Source: Candidatus Arsenophonus lipoptenae
Lineage (GTDB): Bacteria > Pseudomonadota > Gammaproteobacteria > Enterobacterales > Enterobacteriaceae
Assembly (NCBI RefSeq): GCF_001534665.1
Contig: NZ_CP013920.1
Location: forward strand, 62,001-126,000
DNA length: 64,000 nt
Direction: 5' to 3'
Position numbers and translations under genes: made by a program. Positions 42,860-54,129 of this stretch are shown in pieces (position 1 is the first letter of the stretch; each line of letters begins with the position of its first letter). The notes beneath the pieces were generated by a model, which was given only the letters and a program-made list of their open reading frames with translations, was not told the DNA's origin and searched no databases.

Positions 42860-44116
42860 ATGACATATTCAGTTACAGCTATAAGAAAAGATTTTCCTAT
42901 GCTATCAGAAAAAATCAAAGATCAACCTTTAATTTATTTAGATAGCGCAGCTAGTGCACAAAAACCAATACAAGTAATAGAAAAAGAAAAAGAATTTCTT
43001 TATCATCATTATTCTACAGTACATAGAGGTATCCATAGCTTAAGTATAGAAGCAACTACTATGGTAGAAAATGTTCGACAGCAAGTTGCTAACTTTATTC
43101 ATGCTTCTAGTGCTGAGGAAATTATTTTTGTTAAAGGAACTACTGAAGGTATAAATTTAATTGCTAATAGTTATAGCAAATATTTTCTAAAATCTGGTGA
43201 TAATATTATTATCACTCAAATGGAACATCACGCTAATATAGTTCCTTGGTATTTACTAGCTAATCAGATTGGTTTTGATATTCGTGTATTACCAATTAGT
43301 GATGACGGAAAGCTAATTGTTGAATATTTAGATAAATTAATTGATAATAGGACTAAATTATTTGCTTTTACTCACATGTCTAATATTTTAGGTACTGTTA
43401 ATCCAGTAAAAAAAATTATTGCATATGCTCGTAAATGTGTAGAAAAAAAAACAAAAAAACTTCATATTATGTTAGATGGAGCTCAAAGTATTATACATCA
43501 AATAATTGATGTACAGGATTTAGATTGTGATTTTTACGTCTTTTCTGGACATAAACTATATGGACCTACTGGCATTGGTGTTTTATATGGTAAAAAAGCA
43601 TTATTAGATATTTTACCACCTTGGCAAGGTGGTGGAGCAATGATAAATACAGTTAACATGACTTTATCTAATCCATCAATTATTGATATTACTTATGAAA
43701 AATCACCGTGGAGATTTGAAGCAGGTACACCTAATATCAGTGGCATTATTGGTTTAGGAGAAGCATTACGTTATATTAATAATATTGGATATAAACAAAT
43801 ATATAATCATGAAACCACATTAATGCAATATGCTATCAAACGTTTAAGTACAGTCAATACATTACGACTCTATGGTCCCAATGAACGTCAGGGTGTTATT
43901 GCCTTTAATTTAGGTAATCATCACGCCTACGACATAGGTAGTTTTTTAGATAATTATGCTATTGCAATACGTACAGGACACCATTGTGCATTACCATTGA
44001 TGAAATTCTATCAAGTAAAAGCTATGTGTAGAATCTCTTTGGCTCTTTATACTACTAAAGAAGAAATTGATTTTCTAGTAGAAAAACTTCAATATATTGA
44101 AAACTTACTAAGTTAA
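42860..44116 (+). CDS. sufS: Cysteine desulfurase SufS
   Basis: A PLP enzyme that takes sulfur from cysteine and hands it to SufE. The 418 residues (E. coli 406) include the PLP lysine in [11 protein letters not shown] (Lys232) and the persulfide cysteine in [11 protein letters not shown] (Cys376). The segments [11 protein letters not shown] and [13 protein letters not shown] are typical of class V aminotransferase-fold desulfurases of the SufS type. It starts one base after the sufD stop codon. Confidence 0.97.
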   Translation: MTYSVTAIRKDFPMLSEKIKDQPLIYLDSAASAQKPIQVIEKEKEFLYHHYSTVHRGIHSLSIEATTMVENVRQQVANFIHASSAEEIIFVKGTTEGINLIANSYSKYFLKSGDNIIITQMEHHANIVPWYLLANQIGFDIRVLPISDDGKLIVEYLDKLIDNRTKLFAFTHMSNILGTVNPVKKIIAYARKCVEKKTKKLHIMLDGAQSIIHQIIDVQDLDCDFYVFSGHKLYGPTGIGVLYGKKALLDILPPWQGGGAMINTVNMTLSNPSIIDITYEKSPWRFEAGTPNISGIIGLGEALRYINNIGYKQIYNHETTLMQYAIKRLSTVNTLRLYGPNERQGVIAFNLGNHHAYDIGSFLDNYAIAIRTGHHCALPLMKFYQVKAMCRISLALYTTKEEIDFLVEKLQYIENLLS

Positions 44117-44147
44117 TCTGTAATAATACAGAATATAAGATAAAATT

Positions 44148-44585
44148 ATGTCAATTTTACCTGATGAAAATAAATTATTGAATAATTTTTCACGGTGCTT
44201 AAACTGGGAACAAAAATACTTGTATTTAATTGAATTAGGAGAAAAATTATTACCATTAACTGACATGCAAAAACAGAAAAAAAATCAAGTTTTAGGATGT
44301 CAAAGTTTAGTATGGATTGTTATGGAACCAAATAATGAAGAAAAAATGATATTTTTTGGTGATAGTGATTCTTCTATAGTAAAAGGTTTAATAGCATTAG
44401 TAATAATTATTTTTCAAAATAAAACAGTACAACAAATTTTAACTACGGATAGTAAAATATTTTTTCAAAAGTTATCATTAGAACAACATTTGACTCCATC
44501 AAGAAATCATGGTTTGCATTCTATAATTAAAACAATTTATCAGCGAGCTGAAATTTATAAAATAAATAAACTAAACAATGAATAA
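44148..44585 (+). CDS. sufE: Sulfur acceptor protein SufE
   Basis: Accepts persulfide from SufS and passes it to SufB. The 145 residues (E. coli 138) hold the acceptor Cys51 in QVLGCQSLVWIV; the C-terminal SLEQHLTPSRNHGLHSII stretch is also diagnostic. Last gene of suf, 31 bp after sufS. A 14-bp palindrome TTCTCATATGAGAA (44619-44632) lies between it and ldtE and may mark the operon boundary. Confidence 0.96.
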   Translation: MSILPDENKLLNNFSRCLNWEQKYLYLIELGEKLLPLTDMQKQKKNQVLGCQSLVWIVMEPNNEEKMIFFGDSDSSIVKGLIALVIIIFQNKTVQQILTTDSKIFFQKLSLEQHLTPSRNHGLHSIIKTIYQRAEIYKINKLNNE

Positions 44586-44618
44586 GCTTTTAATCTATTA
44601 AATATTCAAAGTTATATT

Positions 44619-44632
44619 TTCTCATATGAGAA
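44619..44632. repeat. 14-bp palindrome between sufE and ldtE
   Basis: TTCTCATATGAGAA is a perfect dyad with four G/C pairs, 26 bp upstream of the ldtE start. It could be an operator or a small hairpin in the ldtE leader. Confidence 0.5.
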
Positions 44633-44658
44633 GCTTTATAAATTTTTAGGAAAAATTG

Positions 44659-45639
44659 ATGAATATGGTTTTATTTTTTATTAGTTTATTATTTTCAAGT
44701 AGTATAATTTTTAATTTTGGTATTGCTGAATATTCTTTGCCGTCTACGAAGTCACGTTTAATTGGAAAAAACAAACAATATGTAGTACCAAATGATCGCC
44801 CTCCATTAGAAGAAATAGCACGTAAATTCAAAATAGGGTTACTTGGGATGTTAGAAGCTAATCCAGGTATAGATCCTTATTTACCTAAAGCTGGTATAAA
44901 ATTAATAATTCCATCACAAATGTTACTACCAGCAACCAAACGTAATGGCATAATTATTAATTTAGCTGAATTAAGATTATATTTTTTTCCAAAAGGAAGT
45001 AATAAGGTTATTGTTTACCCTATTGGCATTGGTCAATTAGGAACTAATAATACACCTATAATGATAACAAATGTTAGTCAATTAATTAAAAATCCAACTT
45101 GGACACCAACTTCTAATATACGTAAACGTTACGCTGAAGATGGTATTATTTTACCCCAAGTATTACCTGCTGGGCCTGATAACCCTATGGGTTTATATGC
45201 ATTAAGATTATCTTACGATCAAGGTCAATATCTAATTCATGGTACTAATACTAATTTTGGAATTGGATTACGTATTACTGCTGGTTGCATTCGTTTAAGA
45301 CCAGATGATATGGAGAAATTATTTTATTCTATACCAATAGGAACTAGGGTACAAATAATTAATGAACCAATAAAATATTCTAAAGAGCAAGATGGTAGTT
45401 ATTATATAGAAGTACATCAACCTTTATCTACAAGAGAATCTGATGATCCACAGATCATGCCATTAATATATAGCAAAGAATTTAAAAAATTCTTACAACA
45501 AGCAGAAATTGATAAAGAATTAGTCGACAAAACTATAGCTAGACGTTCAGGAATGCCTGTAAAGATAAATAAGATTAAATTGAATCCTAAAAATAATAAT
45601 AGAAAAAATATAATAAAAAAAGTAACCATATATAATTAA
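44659..45639 (+). CDS. ldtE: L,D-transpeptidase (LdtE/YnhG type)
   Basis: A periplasmic YkuD-fold enzyme that makes L,D peptide cross-links in peptidoglycan or attaches lipoprotein to it. I start at ATG 44659 (326 residues; E. coli 334), after a TTAGGA ribosome site; an upstream TTG adds one residue. The order is signal peptide (about 1-23), LysM-like segment (YVVPNDRPPLEEIARKF...), then the catalytic HGTN...GCIRL with Cys210. In E. coli this gene sits between sufE and the lpp-pykF pair, as here. Which L,D reaction it performs is inferred; with Lpp retained next door, lipoprotein anchoring is possible. Confidence 0.92.
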   Translation: MNMVLFFISLLFSSSIIFNFGIAEYSLPSTKSRLIGKNKQYVVPNDRPPLEEIARKFKIGLLGMLEANPGIDPYLPKAGIKLIIPSQMLLPATKRNGIIINLAELRLYFFPKGSNKVIVYPIGIGQLGTNNTPIMITNVSQLIKNPTWTPTSNIRKRYAEDGIILPQVLPAGPDNPMGLYALRLSYDQGQYLIHGTNTNFGIGLRITAGCIRLRPDDMEKLFYSIPIGTRVQIINEPIKYSKEQDGSYYIEVHQPLSTRESDDPQIMPLIYSKEFKKFLQQAEIDKELVDKTIARRSGMPVKINKIKLNPKNNNRKNIIKKVTIYN

Positions 45640-45679
45640 CAAGGCACCTATTTTTGGCGCCTTGTTAATTATATATGGT
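45625..45679. terminator. ldtE/lpp bidirectional terminator
   Basis: Two perfectly complementary 21-base arms (45625-45645 and 45659-45679), with CAAGGC/GCCTTG at the inner end and two more pairs past one mismatch. The ldtE stop codon lies inside the left arm. It stands between convergent ldtE and lpp, 24 bp from the lpp stop, and can serve both. On the lpp strand it corresponds to the lpp terminator. Confidence 0.85.
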
Positions 45680-45703
45680 AATCAAAAAGAAAAAACTATT
45701 GGA

Positions 45704-45940
45704 TTACTTTTTATATTTACGTACTTGATTATCTAACCGTTGATTAGCCCGGATAGCTTCATCATTAGTCATTTGTATATCAGTACGTAATGATTGAACA
45801 TCATTAGATAGTTGCTCAACCTTACCGTTCAAAGTTTGAACATCTGAAAATAGTTTGTTAATTTGGCTACTTGTTGAACAACCTGCCAAAAGACTGGAGG
45901 CTAGAACAATAGAGCTAAATACAACTTTAGTACGATTCAT
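45704..45940 (-). CDS. lpp: Major outer membrane (Braun) lipoprotein
   Basis: An abundant lipoprotein that ties the outer membrane to peptidoglycan. The 78-residue length equals the E. coli precursor. The signal peptide ends with the lipobox LLAGC (Cys21); heptad repeats follow (IQ-L..DVQTL...VEQLSNDV); the C-terminus is RKYKK, so the terminal lysine used for covalent attachment to peptidoglycan is kept. It has its own promoter and a conserved leader, and lies downstream of pykF as in E. coli. Many reduced symbionts lose lpp (general knowledge), so its integrity is of note. Confidence 0.97.
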   Translation of the reverse strand: MNRTKVVFSSIVLASSLLAGCSTSSQINKLFSDVQTLNGKVEQLSNDVQSLRTDIQMTNDEAIRANQRLDNQVRKYKK

Positions 45941-46013
45941 TATATTACCCTCTAAATTTAGTTAATCGCTAAGTAATAAAGTAAGTATTAGAGGTTTTCC
46001 TGACAAAATACAA
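45941..46013 (-). promoter_or_regulatory. lpp: lpp promoter and conserved leader
   Basis: Reading on the minus strand: TTGTAT (46013-46008) is followed by a 17-bp spacer and TAATAC (45990-45985), a good sigma-70 promoter. The leader then runs GATTAACTAAATTTAGAGGG to the ATG, closely matching the E. coli lpp leader as I remember it (GATTAACTCAATCTAGAGGG). The AGAGGG is the ribosome site. Confidence 0.8.
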
Positions 46014-46288
46014 AACCAATTTCTGTTTTTAAATTTGAATAATTATAATATTTCAAATTTAGGAAAAATACTTACTTATCATTATGCTAGTACTTAATCA
46101 AAATATTTTCTATAAAAATGTACTAAGTTATTTAATAAAAAACAAATTTTTTATTCTTATTATATAATATATATAATTAATTATTACATATTAAATATAA
46201 GATATATAATAAAATGTTATGATAACAGAATAGTTATAGAAAAGTAATATATAAATCACAATATTAATTAATACTATTAATATTACTA
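46014..46288. other. Spacer pykF-lpp
   Basis: The remaining non-coding DNA between the pykF stop and the lpp promoter. TAAATTTGAA and its complement (46030-46061, loop 12) could end pykF transcription, but no T-run follows on that strand. Confidence 0.4.
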
Positions 46289-47701
46289 TTATAAAATATG
46301 AACAGATGATGTATTTGTTGTACCAGTTGATACTAATGCACCGGACACCATAACTACAACATCATTAGTTGTAGCCATATTATTTCTTAAAGCAATTTGT
46401 TTACCAATACGATAAAAATCATCAGTAGAGGCAATTTCTTTAACTAATTGAGGGATAACACCTTTAACTAATAACAATTGACGCGCAGTTTCTTCATTGG
46501 TTGTTAAAGCTAAAATCGGTGCTGTTGGAAAATATTTACGTACTGATTTTGCTGATTTACCACCATAAGTAGCAACTATAATTAATTTAGAGTTTAATTT
46601 TTCAGCCATTTCAATGGCACCACGACAAACTGCCTCAGTAATACGTAACTTTTGATTTATTTTACTATTATCAATACGACTTGCCATAACACGATCAGTA
46701 CGATCACAAATCGTAGCCATAATTTTTACTGCTTCAATAGGATATTTTCCTTTGGCACTTTCACCAGATAACATAACGGCATCAGTACCATCTAAAATAG
46801 CATTAGCTACGTCACCTGCTTCGGCACGAGTTGGGCGAGGATTTTTAATCATAGAATCTAATAATTGAGTGGCAGTAATAACTATTTTTCTAGCAGCGAC
46901 ACATTTTTCAATCATCATTTTTTGTGCAAAAATAACTTCTTCAACAGGAATCTCTACCCCAAGATCACCACGTGCTACCATAATTCCATCTGAAGCTTCT
47001 AAAATTTCATCAAAATTATTCAACCCTTCTTGATTTTCAATTTTAGAAATTATTTGAATATTCTTATCACTATGTTGTATTAGATGATTACGAATTTCTT
47101 CTACATCAGCCCGTTTGCGTATAAATGAAGCTGCAATAAAATCAATACCTTGTTGATAACCAAAAATTAAATCTTGTTTATCTTTTTCCGATAACGCAGG
47201 TAAACTAATGAAAACTCCTGGTAAATTAACCCCTTTATTTTCACCTAAATCACCATTATTAAGCACTTTACAATATATATTATTACTTTTAATAAATAAA
47301 ACTTCCATACTAATTAAGCCATCATCAATCAAGATAATATTACCTGGATGAAGATCATTAGTTAATCCTGAATAAGTAACTGCAACTCGATCATGATTAC
47401 CAATAACTGAAGTATCAGTAGTTAAAATAAAATTCTGACCAGTAATTAAGGATACTTCCTTACCTTTTTTAAGATACATTGTACGAATTTCAGGCCCTTT
47501 TGTATCTAATAATATAGCTGCTTGTTTATTTTGCTCTATACAAACACTACGAAGATTTTTAATACGTTGACCATGTTCCTCATGATTACCATGAGAAAAA
47601 TTTAATCTCATGACATCCATACCAGCATCTAACAATTGTGATAATATTTCTTTAGATTCAGTTCTTGGGCCAATAGTACAAACAATTTTAGTTTTTTTCA
47701 T
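46289..47701 (-). CDS. pykF: Pyruvate kinase I
   Basis: Makes pyruvate and ATP from phosphoenolpyruvate, the last step of glycolysis. The 470-residue length equals E. coli PykF and identity is high throughout: [15 protein letters not shown] at the start, [17 protein letters not shown], the catalytic segment [23 protein letters not shown] and [12 protein letters not shown]. The C-terminal allosteric domain (fructose-1,6-bisphosphate site) is present to the end VHIL. It precedes lpp on the same strand with 348 bp between. With gapA it supports a working lower glycolysis. Confidence 0.98.
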   Translation of the reverse strand: MKKTKIVCTIGPRTESKEILSQLLDAGMDVMRLNFSHGNHEEHGQRIKNLRSVCIEQNKQAAILLDTKGPEIRTMYLKKGKEVSLITGQNFILTTDTSVIGNHDRVAVTYSGLTNDLHPGNIILIDDGLISMEVLFIKSNNIYCKVLNNGDLGENKGVNLPGVFISLPALSEKDKQDLIFGYQQGIDFIAASFIRKRADVEEIRNHLIQHSDKNIQIISKIENQEGLNNFDEILEASDGIMVARGDLGVEIPVEEVIFAQKMMIEKCVAARKIVITATQLLDSMIKNPRPTRAEAGDVANAILDGTDAVMLSGESAKGKYPIEAVKIMATICDRTDRVMASRIDNSKINQKLRITEAVCRGAIEMAEKLNSKLIIVATYGGKSAKSVRKYFPTAPILALTTNEETARQLLLVKGVIPQLVKEIASTDDFYRIGKQIALRNNMATTNDVVVMVSGALVSTGTTNTSSVHIL

Positions 47702-48243
47702 AAAAGTTATTCTGTAATTAGCTAATATATATTATATCACTAATTTTTTATTTTTAATAAACTTATATATTATAATAATAACTACAATAATACTGATTAT
47801 AAATAATAAGCAAAAAAACAATTATTAATTTTAATTTAAATATTAATATTCTGTGATATTATATCATCATATGATATAAGTAAATATTGTTTTTTTATTA
47901 AATGTATTAAAAAATAGTTTACTGTAAAAATTTTTAAATTAATTTTTTTAAATAATACAATAAAAACACTAAATAAATAAATAGAAAATATTTTTTTTAA
48001 AACAGTTTTTATCAATTTTATTTACAACATACGATAAAAATATTTGTAATGTAATATTAAATATATAAATCTTATTTATTAAGATATCAATACAATATAG
48101 TCATATAATGACATAATTTTTGTTATTAATTATTTTAAAATTTAAATATTTTTATTTAAATAATTTACAGATTAAAATTATATTATATATTAATATATTA
48201 TAAAATATATAATTTTAAAATTTAATTTTTAAAAGGAAATATA
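47702..48243. other. Divergent spacer pykF/grxD
   Basis: 542 bp with no gene. One clear small dyad is present, TTATATCAT and its complement around CAT (47859-47879), in the likely pykF control region. Confidence 0.5.
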
Positions 48244-48600
48244 ATGAATATAATTGAAAAAATTAAACATCAAATAGAAAAAAATCCAATTATTATATAT
48301 ATGAAAGGTTCACCTAAATTTCCAAATTGTGGTTTTTCAGCTCAGGCAGTAAAAGCGCTTTCTGCCTGTGGTGAACGATTTGCCTATGTAGATATTTTAT
48401 TAAATCATGACATACGTACTGAATTACCTAAGTATGCAAATTGGCCAACATTTCCACAGTTATGGATTGATGGAAAATTAATTGGCGGATGTGATATTAT
48501 CACTGAAATGTACCAAAAAGGTGAATTACAAAAATTAATAATAGAAACAGCTAATAAATATCGTAATTTAAAAGAAAATGCCAATAAATTAAATAATTGA
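48244..48600 (+). CDS. grxD: Monothiol glutaredoxin 4
   Basis: A CGFS-type monothiol glutaredoxin that holds and transfers Fe-S clusters. The 118 residues (E. coli 115) carry the active-site CGFS with Cys29, preceded by MKGSPKFPN, and the glutathione-binding WPTFPQLWIDGKLIGGCDI. An AAGGA ribosome site precedes ATG. It probably works with the Suf system encoded 4 kb upstream. It is convergent with rnt, which is its neighbour in E. coli too. Confidence 0.97.
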   Translation: MNIIEKIKHQIEKNPIIIYMKGSPKFPNCGFSAQAVKALSACGERFAYVDILLNHDIRTELPKYANWPTFPQLWIDGKLIGGCDIITEMYQKGELQKLIIETANKYRNLKENANKLNN

Positions 48601-48622
48601 TTTTTAGATCATAAACACTTAG

Positions 48623-48648
48623 AACAATAACAAATAGTTGTTATTGTT
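48623..48648. terminator. grxD/rnt bidirectional terminator
   Basis: AACAATAACAA and its exact complement flank an ATAG loop, 22 nt after the grxD stop and 41 nt from the rnt stop. T-rich DNA follows on the plus strand (TTTATCTTTTG). It is placed correctly to serve both convergent genes. Confidence 0.6.
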
Positions 48649-48689
48649 TATCTTTTGTTTACTTATAACTATATCTTCATTTATAACTA

Positions 48690-49331
48690 TTAATCATTTA
48701 CTAATGGCCAACCACCTAATTTTTTCCATCTATTCACAATCTCACAAAATAATAATGCAGTTCTATCAGTATCATAAAGTGCGCAATGTGCCTGTTTCCC
48801 ATCAAAGGGAATTCTGGCTATATAACAAGCTTTAGCTAAAATAGTTTGTCCAAAAACTAGTCCACTAAGTGTCGCGGTATCAAAAGTAGCAAATGGATGA
48901 AATGGATTATGTTTTAAATTTGTTCTTTGAGCAGCAGCCATGAGAAAACTATGATCGAAATTAGCATTATGAGCGACAATAATAGCTCTATTGCAATCAT
49001 TATTTTTAATTCCTTGTCTAACTATTTTAAAAATTTCATGTAGAGCAGTGTATTCATCTACAGCATTACGCAAAGGATTAGTTGGATCTATACCTGTAAA
49101 TGCTAATGCAGATGCCTCTATATTTGCACCAGCAAATGGTAAAATATGAAAATGAAGATTATCATCAATTTGCAACCAACCATCTTGATCCATTTTTAAT
49201 GTCACAGCTGCAACTTCCAATAAAGCGTCTTGTTGTGCATTAAATCCACCAGTTTCTACATCTATAACAACAGGATAATAACCTCTAAATCGAGTTGCTA
49301 GTTCATTAATACTATTTTTTTGATTAGACAT
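48690..49331 (-). CDS. rnt: Ribonuclease T
   Basis: A DEDDh 3'-5' exonuclease that trims tRNA and other stable RNA ends. The 213 residues (E. coli 215) have Exo [11 protein letters not shown] (Asp24, Glu26), Exo [12 protein letters not shown] and Exo [17 protein letters not shown]. It trims tRNA 3' ends before CCA addition, which matters here because the tRNA genes in this window lack encoded CCA. It is convergent with grxD. Confidence 0.97.
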   Translation of the reverse strand: MSNQKNSINELATRFRGYYPVVIDVETGGFNAQQDALLEVAAVTLKMDQDGWLQIDDNLHFHILPFAGANIEASALAFTGIDPTNPLRNAVDEYTALHEIFKIVRQGIKNNDCNRAIIVAHNANFDHSFLMAAAQRTNLKHNPFHPFATFDTATLSGLVFGQTILAKACYIARIPFDGKQAHCALYDTDRTALLFCEIVNRWKKLGGWPLVND

Positions 49332-50050
49332 TTATTTTAAAGCTCTATATTGTAAAATGAAATAAGATTAGATATGAATATTACTTTTACAATTAATTAT
49401 ATTTAATATTCATTATTTTGATAAATTTGTGGATTAAATATTGAAATTAAAAATATATATTTACTGGCATATAATCATAATTAATTTTGTATAAAATTAT
49501 TTAATGATCATTAACAGATGATAGGTAAATTATAAAAAAATCAATATCGTATACTTATTTATAAAAATATTTAATTAATAATTAAAAGTATTGATTAAAA
49601 TTTTTGAATAATATTAAATTTTAATTTATATAATTTAAATTAATAAACCACAATCATACTAAACCAAATATTTATATTATATATATTTTTTAAAATAACA
49701 CATGTTAAAAAATACTATTAGAAATATAAATAATCATATTAATCAATTTTAAAAATAATAAAGTACAACATACAATATTGTATTATGTTATTCAATTAAC
49801 TAATAATTAAAATTAAATATGATTACATAAAATTATCATAATACTAAATATCAATTCATAAAAAGTAATAATTTTATTATTAATATAATACATAATTAAA
49901 ATAACAAATGAATCATTATTAATTTAATTATGAGTAAATAATCAACTATGTTATTTTATATTATAATATGTGTAAAAATTATTTTTTTAAAAGTTAAAAT
50001 AATTATCAATTTTTATTTTAATAACAAAATTATTTTAGGATAAAATAGTT
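49332..50050. other. Divergent spacer rnt/ndh
   Basis: 719 bp of AT-rich DNA without a recognisable gene or strong dyad; promoters for both flanking genes are expected here but none stands out from the background. Confidence 0.5.
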
Positions 50051-51352
50051 ATGAAACAAAAAATTAAGATTATAATTGTAGGTGGGGGAGCTGGAGGATT
50101 AGAACTTGTAACTAAATTAGGCAATACTTTAGGACGCAAGAACCAAGCTGAAATTATATTAGTTGATCATAATAAAAGTCATTTATGGAAACCTTTATTA
50201 CATGAAATTGCATCTGGCTCTTTAGATGATAGAACTGATACTTTAAGTTATTTGGCTCATGCATATGATCATTACTTTCATTTTCATTTAGGCAAATTAA
50301 TAGATATTGATCGTAAAAACAAAACTATTAGGCTTGCAGAAATACATAATAAAGAAGGAAAATTATTAGTTCCAGAACGACAATTAAAATTTGATATTTT
50401 AGTTATAGCATTAGGTAGTGTATCAAATGACTTTAATACACAAGGTGTAAAAGAAAATTGTGTTTTCTTAGATAATCCCAAACAGGCATATTATTTTCAT
50501 AATACTATATCAAACCTATTTCTAAGTTACTCAGTAAACCATCAACTAAATAATAAAATCAATATTGCGATTATTGGTGGTGGAGCCACAGGAGTAGAAT
50601 TATCTGCTGAACTTTATAACACCATAAATCAATTAATTAATTATGGTTTTAATGGATTAAACAAAAAATCACTTAATGTCATTTTAATTGAAACAGGAGA
50701 ACGTATATTACCTGCCTTGCCAATACGAATATCTATAGCTGCTCATAATGAATTAGCTAAATTAGGTGTTAGTATTTTAACTAATACTATGGTAACTAGT
50801 GTGGATGCTAATGGTATTAATACAAAATCTGGAGTAAAAATTAATGCAGATCTTATAGTTTGGGTTGCTGGCATAAAAGCACCTAATTTCATGAAACAAA
50901 TTGGCGGGCTAGAAACAAATAAAATTAATCAATTAATAGTCAAATCAACACTACAAACCACACTTGATAATTCTATTTTTGCTATTGGAGATTGTGCCTC
51001 TTGCAGTAAAAAAGATGGTGGATTTGTGCCACCAAGAGCACAAGCAGCTCATCAAATGGCTGCATTATGTTACAATAACATTGTAGCATTAATTAAACAA
51101 CAAGAGTTAAAACCATATAAATATAAAGATCATGGATCTTTAATATCATTGTCAAGTTTTAATACCTTAGGTAATTTAATGGGCAATTTAGTATGTGGGG
51201 ATATGATGATTAAGGGCAAATTAGCTCGTATGATTTATATTTTATTATATCGATTTCATCAAATAGCGTTACATGGCTATATTAAAACTGGTTTAATGAT
51301 ATTAGCAGGTAGCATAAATCGTATTATTAAACCTAAAATAAAATTTTACTAA
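50051..51352 (+). CDS. ndh: Type II NADH:quinone oxidoreductase
   Basis: A single-subunit, non-proton-pumping NADH dehydrogenase on the inner membrane, feeding electrons to ubiquinone. The 433 residues (E. coli 434) show two dinucleotide-fold motifs, [12 protein letters not shown] at the N-terminus (FAD) and [17 protein letters not shown] near residue 176 (NADH). FAIGDCASC and [12 protein letters not shown] follow toward the C-terminus, which ends in a basic amphipathic tail. An AGGA ribosome site precedes ATG. It needs quinone made with ubiH and ubiI, both in this window. Confidence 0.97.
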   Translation: MKQKIKIIIVGGGAGGLELVTKLGNTLGRKNQAEIILVDHNKSHLWKPLLHEIASGSLDDRTDTLSYLAHAYDHYFHFHLGKLIDIDRKNKTIRLAEIHNKEGKLLVPERQLKFDILVIALGSVSNDFNTQGVKENCVFLDNPKQAYYFHNTISNLFLSYSVNHQLNNKINIAIIGGGATGVELSAELYNTINQLINYGFNGLNKKSLNVILIETGERILPALPIRISIAAHNELAKLGVSILTNTMVTSVDANGINTKSGVKINADLIVWVAGIKAPNFMKQIGGLETNKINQLIVKSTLQTTLDNSIFAIGDCASCSKKDGGFVPPRAQAAHQMAALCYNNIVALIKQQELKPYKYKDHGSLISLSSFNTLGNLMGNLVCGDMMIKGKLARMIYILLYRFHQIALHGYIKTGLMILAGSINRIIKPKIKFY

Positions 51353-51770
51353 ATCATATAAAATAAAAATAAGTAAATAGATTTTTAATAAGATTTTTAC
51401 TATTATTTTATATTTATAAAGATTCACTTAAAGATACCATTAAATACTATTAAACATAATTATGTTAACTTAATTGTTTAAATGAATATTAATAGTTAAT
51501 AATTAGAGAACATAAAACAATAATAATTTTAGTATTACTGAATATTAATTTTTACAATAAATTTAAATTAACTAAATAATAAAAGAATTTTCCTATATAT
51601 TTTGCATGATATTAATCATTACTTAAAAATTAAAATTAAATGATACTTTAAATGAATTAATTAATATATAAATATAAATTTATATGATAATAGTTGTTTT
51701 AAGTGTTATTTAAATTATTAATAAGTTATTTTTTAATTTAATAATTTTTAATTAGATAGGAGTAAATATT
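51353..51770. other. Spacer ndh-alsT
   Basis: 418 bp with nothing identifiable apart from the TAGGAG ribosome site of the next gene. Confidence 0.5.
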
Positions 51771-53198
51771 TTGATAAAAATACTTGATTATTTTAATCAT
51801 ATTATTTGGGGATATATATTGATTTATTTACTACTTGGTGCAGGTATTTATTTTACTATAAGCATGGGTATTATTCAATTTCGTCATTTTATGCATATGT
51901 TTGCTGTTCTAAAAAATAGTAATAAATCAGATAATTCAGGTATATCTTCTTTTCAAGCTTTATGTACAACTTTAGCCGCTAGAGTTGGAACAGGAAATCT
52001 TACTGGTGTTGCTATTGCATTAACTACTGGTGGTCCTGGTGCTATTTTTTGGATGTGGCTTGTAGCTTTAATTGGTATGGCTACTTCATTTGCAGAAAAT
52101 ACATTAGCACAATTGTATAAAATAAAAGATGATAAAGGAAATTATCGTGGAGGGCCAGCTTACTATATGGCTAATGGTTTAAAAATGAGATGGATGGGGA
52201 TACTTTTTTCTATTTTTCTTATAATTGCTTTTGGTTTAATATTTAATTCAGTTCAAGCTAATTCAATTGCTCAGGCAACATTAGTTGCTTTTGGTTTTAA
52301 TCCATGTTATGTGGGAATTGTTCTTGCTATAATTTGTGGAATTATCATTTTTGGCGGACTACGTTTTATTGCGCGAATAGCAGAATTAATTGTTCCTATA
52401 ATGGCAATAGCATATTTAATATTAACATGTTGTATAATGATAAATAATATTGATCGGTTACCTGGTGTTTTTTTATTAATTATAAAACATGCTTTTGGAT
52501 TACAAGAAGCAGTAAGTGGGATAGTTAGTTATAGTATTACACAATCTATGATACAAGGAATACAACGAGGTTTATTTTCAAATGAAGCAGGTATGGGTTC
52601 AGCACCAAATATAGCAGCAACAGCATCACCTTATCCTCCACATCCTGCATCACAGGGATATGTACAAATGTTAGGTGTATTTATGGATACCTTGATAATT
52701 TGTAGTGCGACGGCAATTATTATTATTTTTTCTGGTATTTTAAATAACACTGGGGAAACTAATAGTATTAGTGGTATCGAATTAACACAGAGAGCTCTTT
52801 CTTCAGCTGTTGGTGATTGGGGGGCAATATTTATTGCAATAGCTATTTTTTTCTTTGCTTTTACTTCCATTATTGCCAATTATGCTTATGCGGAAAATAA
52901 TATGATTTTTTTATATAAAAATCATACAGCTGGATTATATATTCTTAGAATAGCTACTTTAAGTATGGTAATTTTTGGTTCAATAGCAGAAATGCCACTA
53001 GTATGGAAATTAGCGGATGCTTCTATGGGATTAATGGCATTAATAAATCTTATTGCAATACTAATGCTCTCAAGTATTATCTTAAAACTTACTAAGGATT
53101 ATAATTCCCAACGAAAAACTGGGAAATTGCCAATATTTAATATAAATTCTTATCCTGATATAAGAAAACAAATAAAAAATAATATTTGGAAAATATAA
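51771..53198 (+). CDS. alsT: Sodium:alanine/glycine symporter family protein (AgcS/AlsT, YaaJ-like)
   Basis: An inner-membrane sodium-coupled amino acid importer. The 475 residues (E. coli YaaJ 476) contain about ten membrane segments and family motifs: GVAIALTTGGPGAIFWMW, GPAYYMANGL, the GLFSNEAGMGSAPN stretch and NYAYAEN near residue 370. The start is TTG, preceded by TAGGAG. Isolated between two long spacers. Substrate (alanine, glycine or glutamine) cannot be told from sequence. Host amino acid uptake would be a natural role (inference). Confidence 0.92.
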   Translation: MIKILDYFNHIIWGYILIYLLLGAGIYFTISMGIIQFRHFMHMFAVLKNSNKSDNSGISSFQALCTTLAARVGTGNLTGVAIALTTGGPGAIFWMWLVALIGMATSFAENTLAQLYKIKDDKGNYRGGPAYYMANGLKMRWMGILFSIFLIIAFGLIFNSVQANSIAQATLVAFGFNPCYVGIVLAIICGIIIFGGLRFIARIAELIVPIMAIAYLILTCCIMINNIDRLPGVFLLIIKHAFGLQEAVSGIVSYSITQSMIQGIQRGLFSNEAGMGSAPNIAATASPYPPHPASQGYVQMLGVFMDTLIICSATAIIIIFSGILNNTGETNSISGIELTQRALSSAVGDWGAIFIAIAIFFFAFTSIIANYAYAENNMIFLYKNHTAGLYILRIATLSMVIFGSIAEMPLVWKLADASMGLMALINLIAILMLSSIILKLTKDYNSQRKTGKLPIFNINSYPDIRKQIKNNIWKI

Positions 53199-54129
53199 GT
53201 TATATTTACATTAATAATAATTAATGCTTAATTAAAAATTAATAATATAGCTTATAATATTTCAATTCAATTTTTTAAAAAATTTAAATTAGATAAAATA
53301 TCCAATTACAATAAAATTTTTATAAACAAGACTATTAGAACATAATGTAATTATATAATTTATCTGGACAATTATTTATCTAAAAAAATTAAAAACTTAA
53401 ATTTAAAATACATAAAATTATCAGGATTAAAGATAAATTTTTAAAACAATGACAGAAAATTTATTTATAGATAAATAATATATATCATTGGCATGATTGT
53501 GAATAATTTGACAATGACATGCATAAAAATAATTTTTATTAAAAAAGTAATAAGTCTTTATTGTATAAATATTAAAAAAACAAAATTAAGTAAAATAAGA
53601 TAAATGTTTTTAGATCGATTGTATTAGCAAAATCATGAATAAACTATTTTACAAAAATAATATTATTAAATTTCCACTTAACTAAAATATAATCAAAAAA
53701 TATTAAAAATTCGATATTTAAAATTAACTAAAATGAATGTATTAATAGTATTAAAAATAAAAATTATACAACAAAACTACTATTATTTAAAAAAGAGACT
53801 CCAGTAAACTTAATAAAAATAAATTAAAAATTTATATAATAAAATACTTTCATTCTAATTAAATACTATAAAATAACAAAATATCAGATTTTTAATATTT
53901 TTATAAAATGGATAGTTATATTATAAGTATATAAAACACAATATCGTTCATACTCATTAAAGAAGTAATTGTGACTACATGTATAGAGTATTAATAATAT
54001 ATCACAATAAATATGTAAATATAAATAGTTACGAATATAATTATAATTAAGAAAAAATACAACTGAGCTAAATAATTAATATTTTCTAAAATTAAATATT
54101 AATTTTGATTTAATCTATTCTAGATTCAT
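53199..54129. other. Long spacer downstream of alsT
   Basis: The first 930 bp of the largest spacer in the window. uvrY and the body of uvrC lie before pgsA in E. coli. I could not trace them here; recognisable uvrC sequence begins only at about 54130. A slightly GC-richer patch at 53487-53525 has no open frame. Confidence 0.5.
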
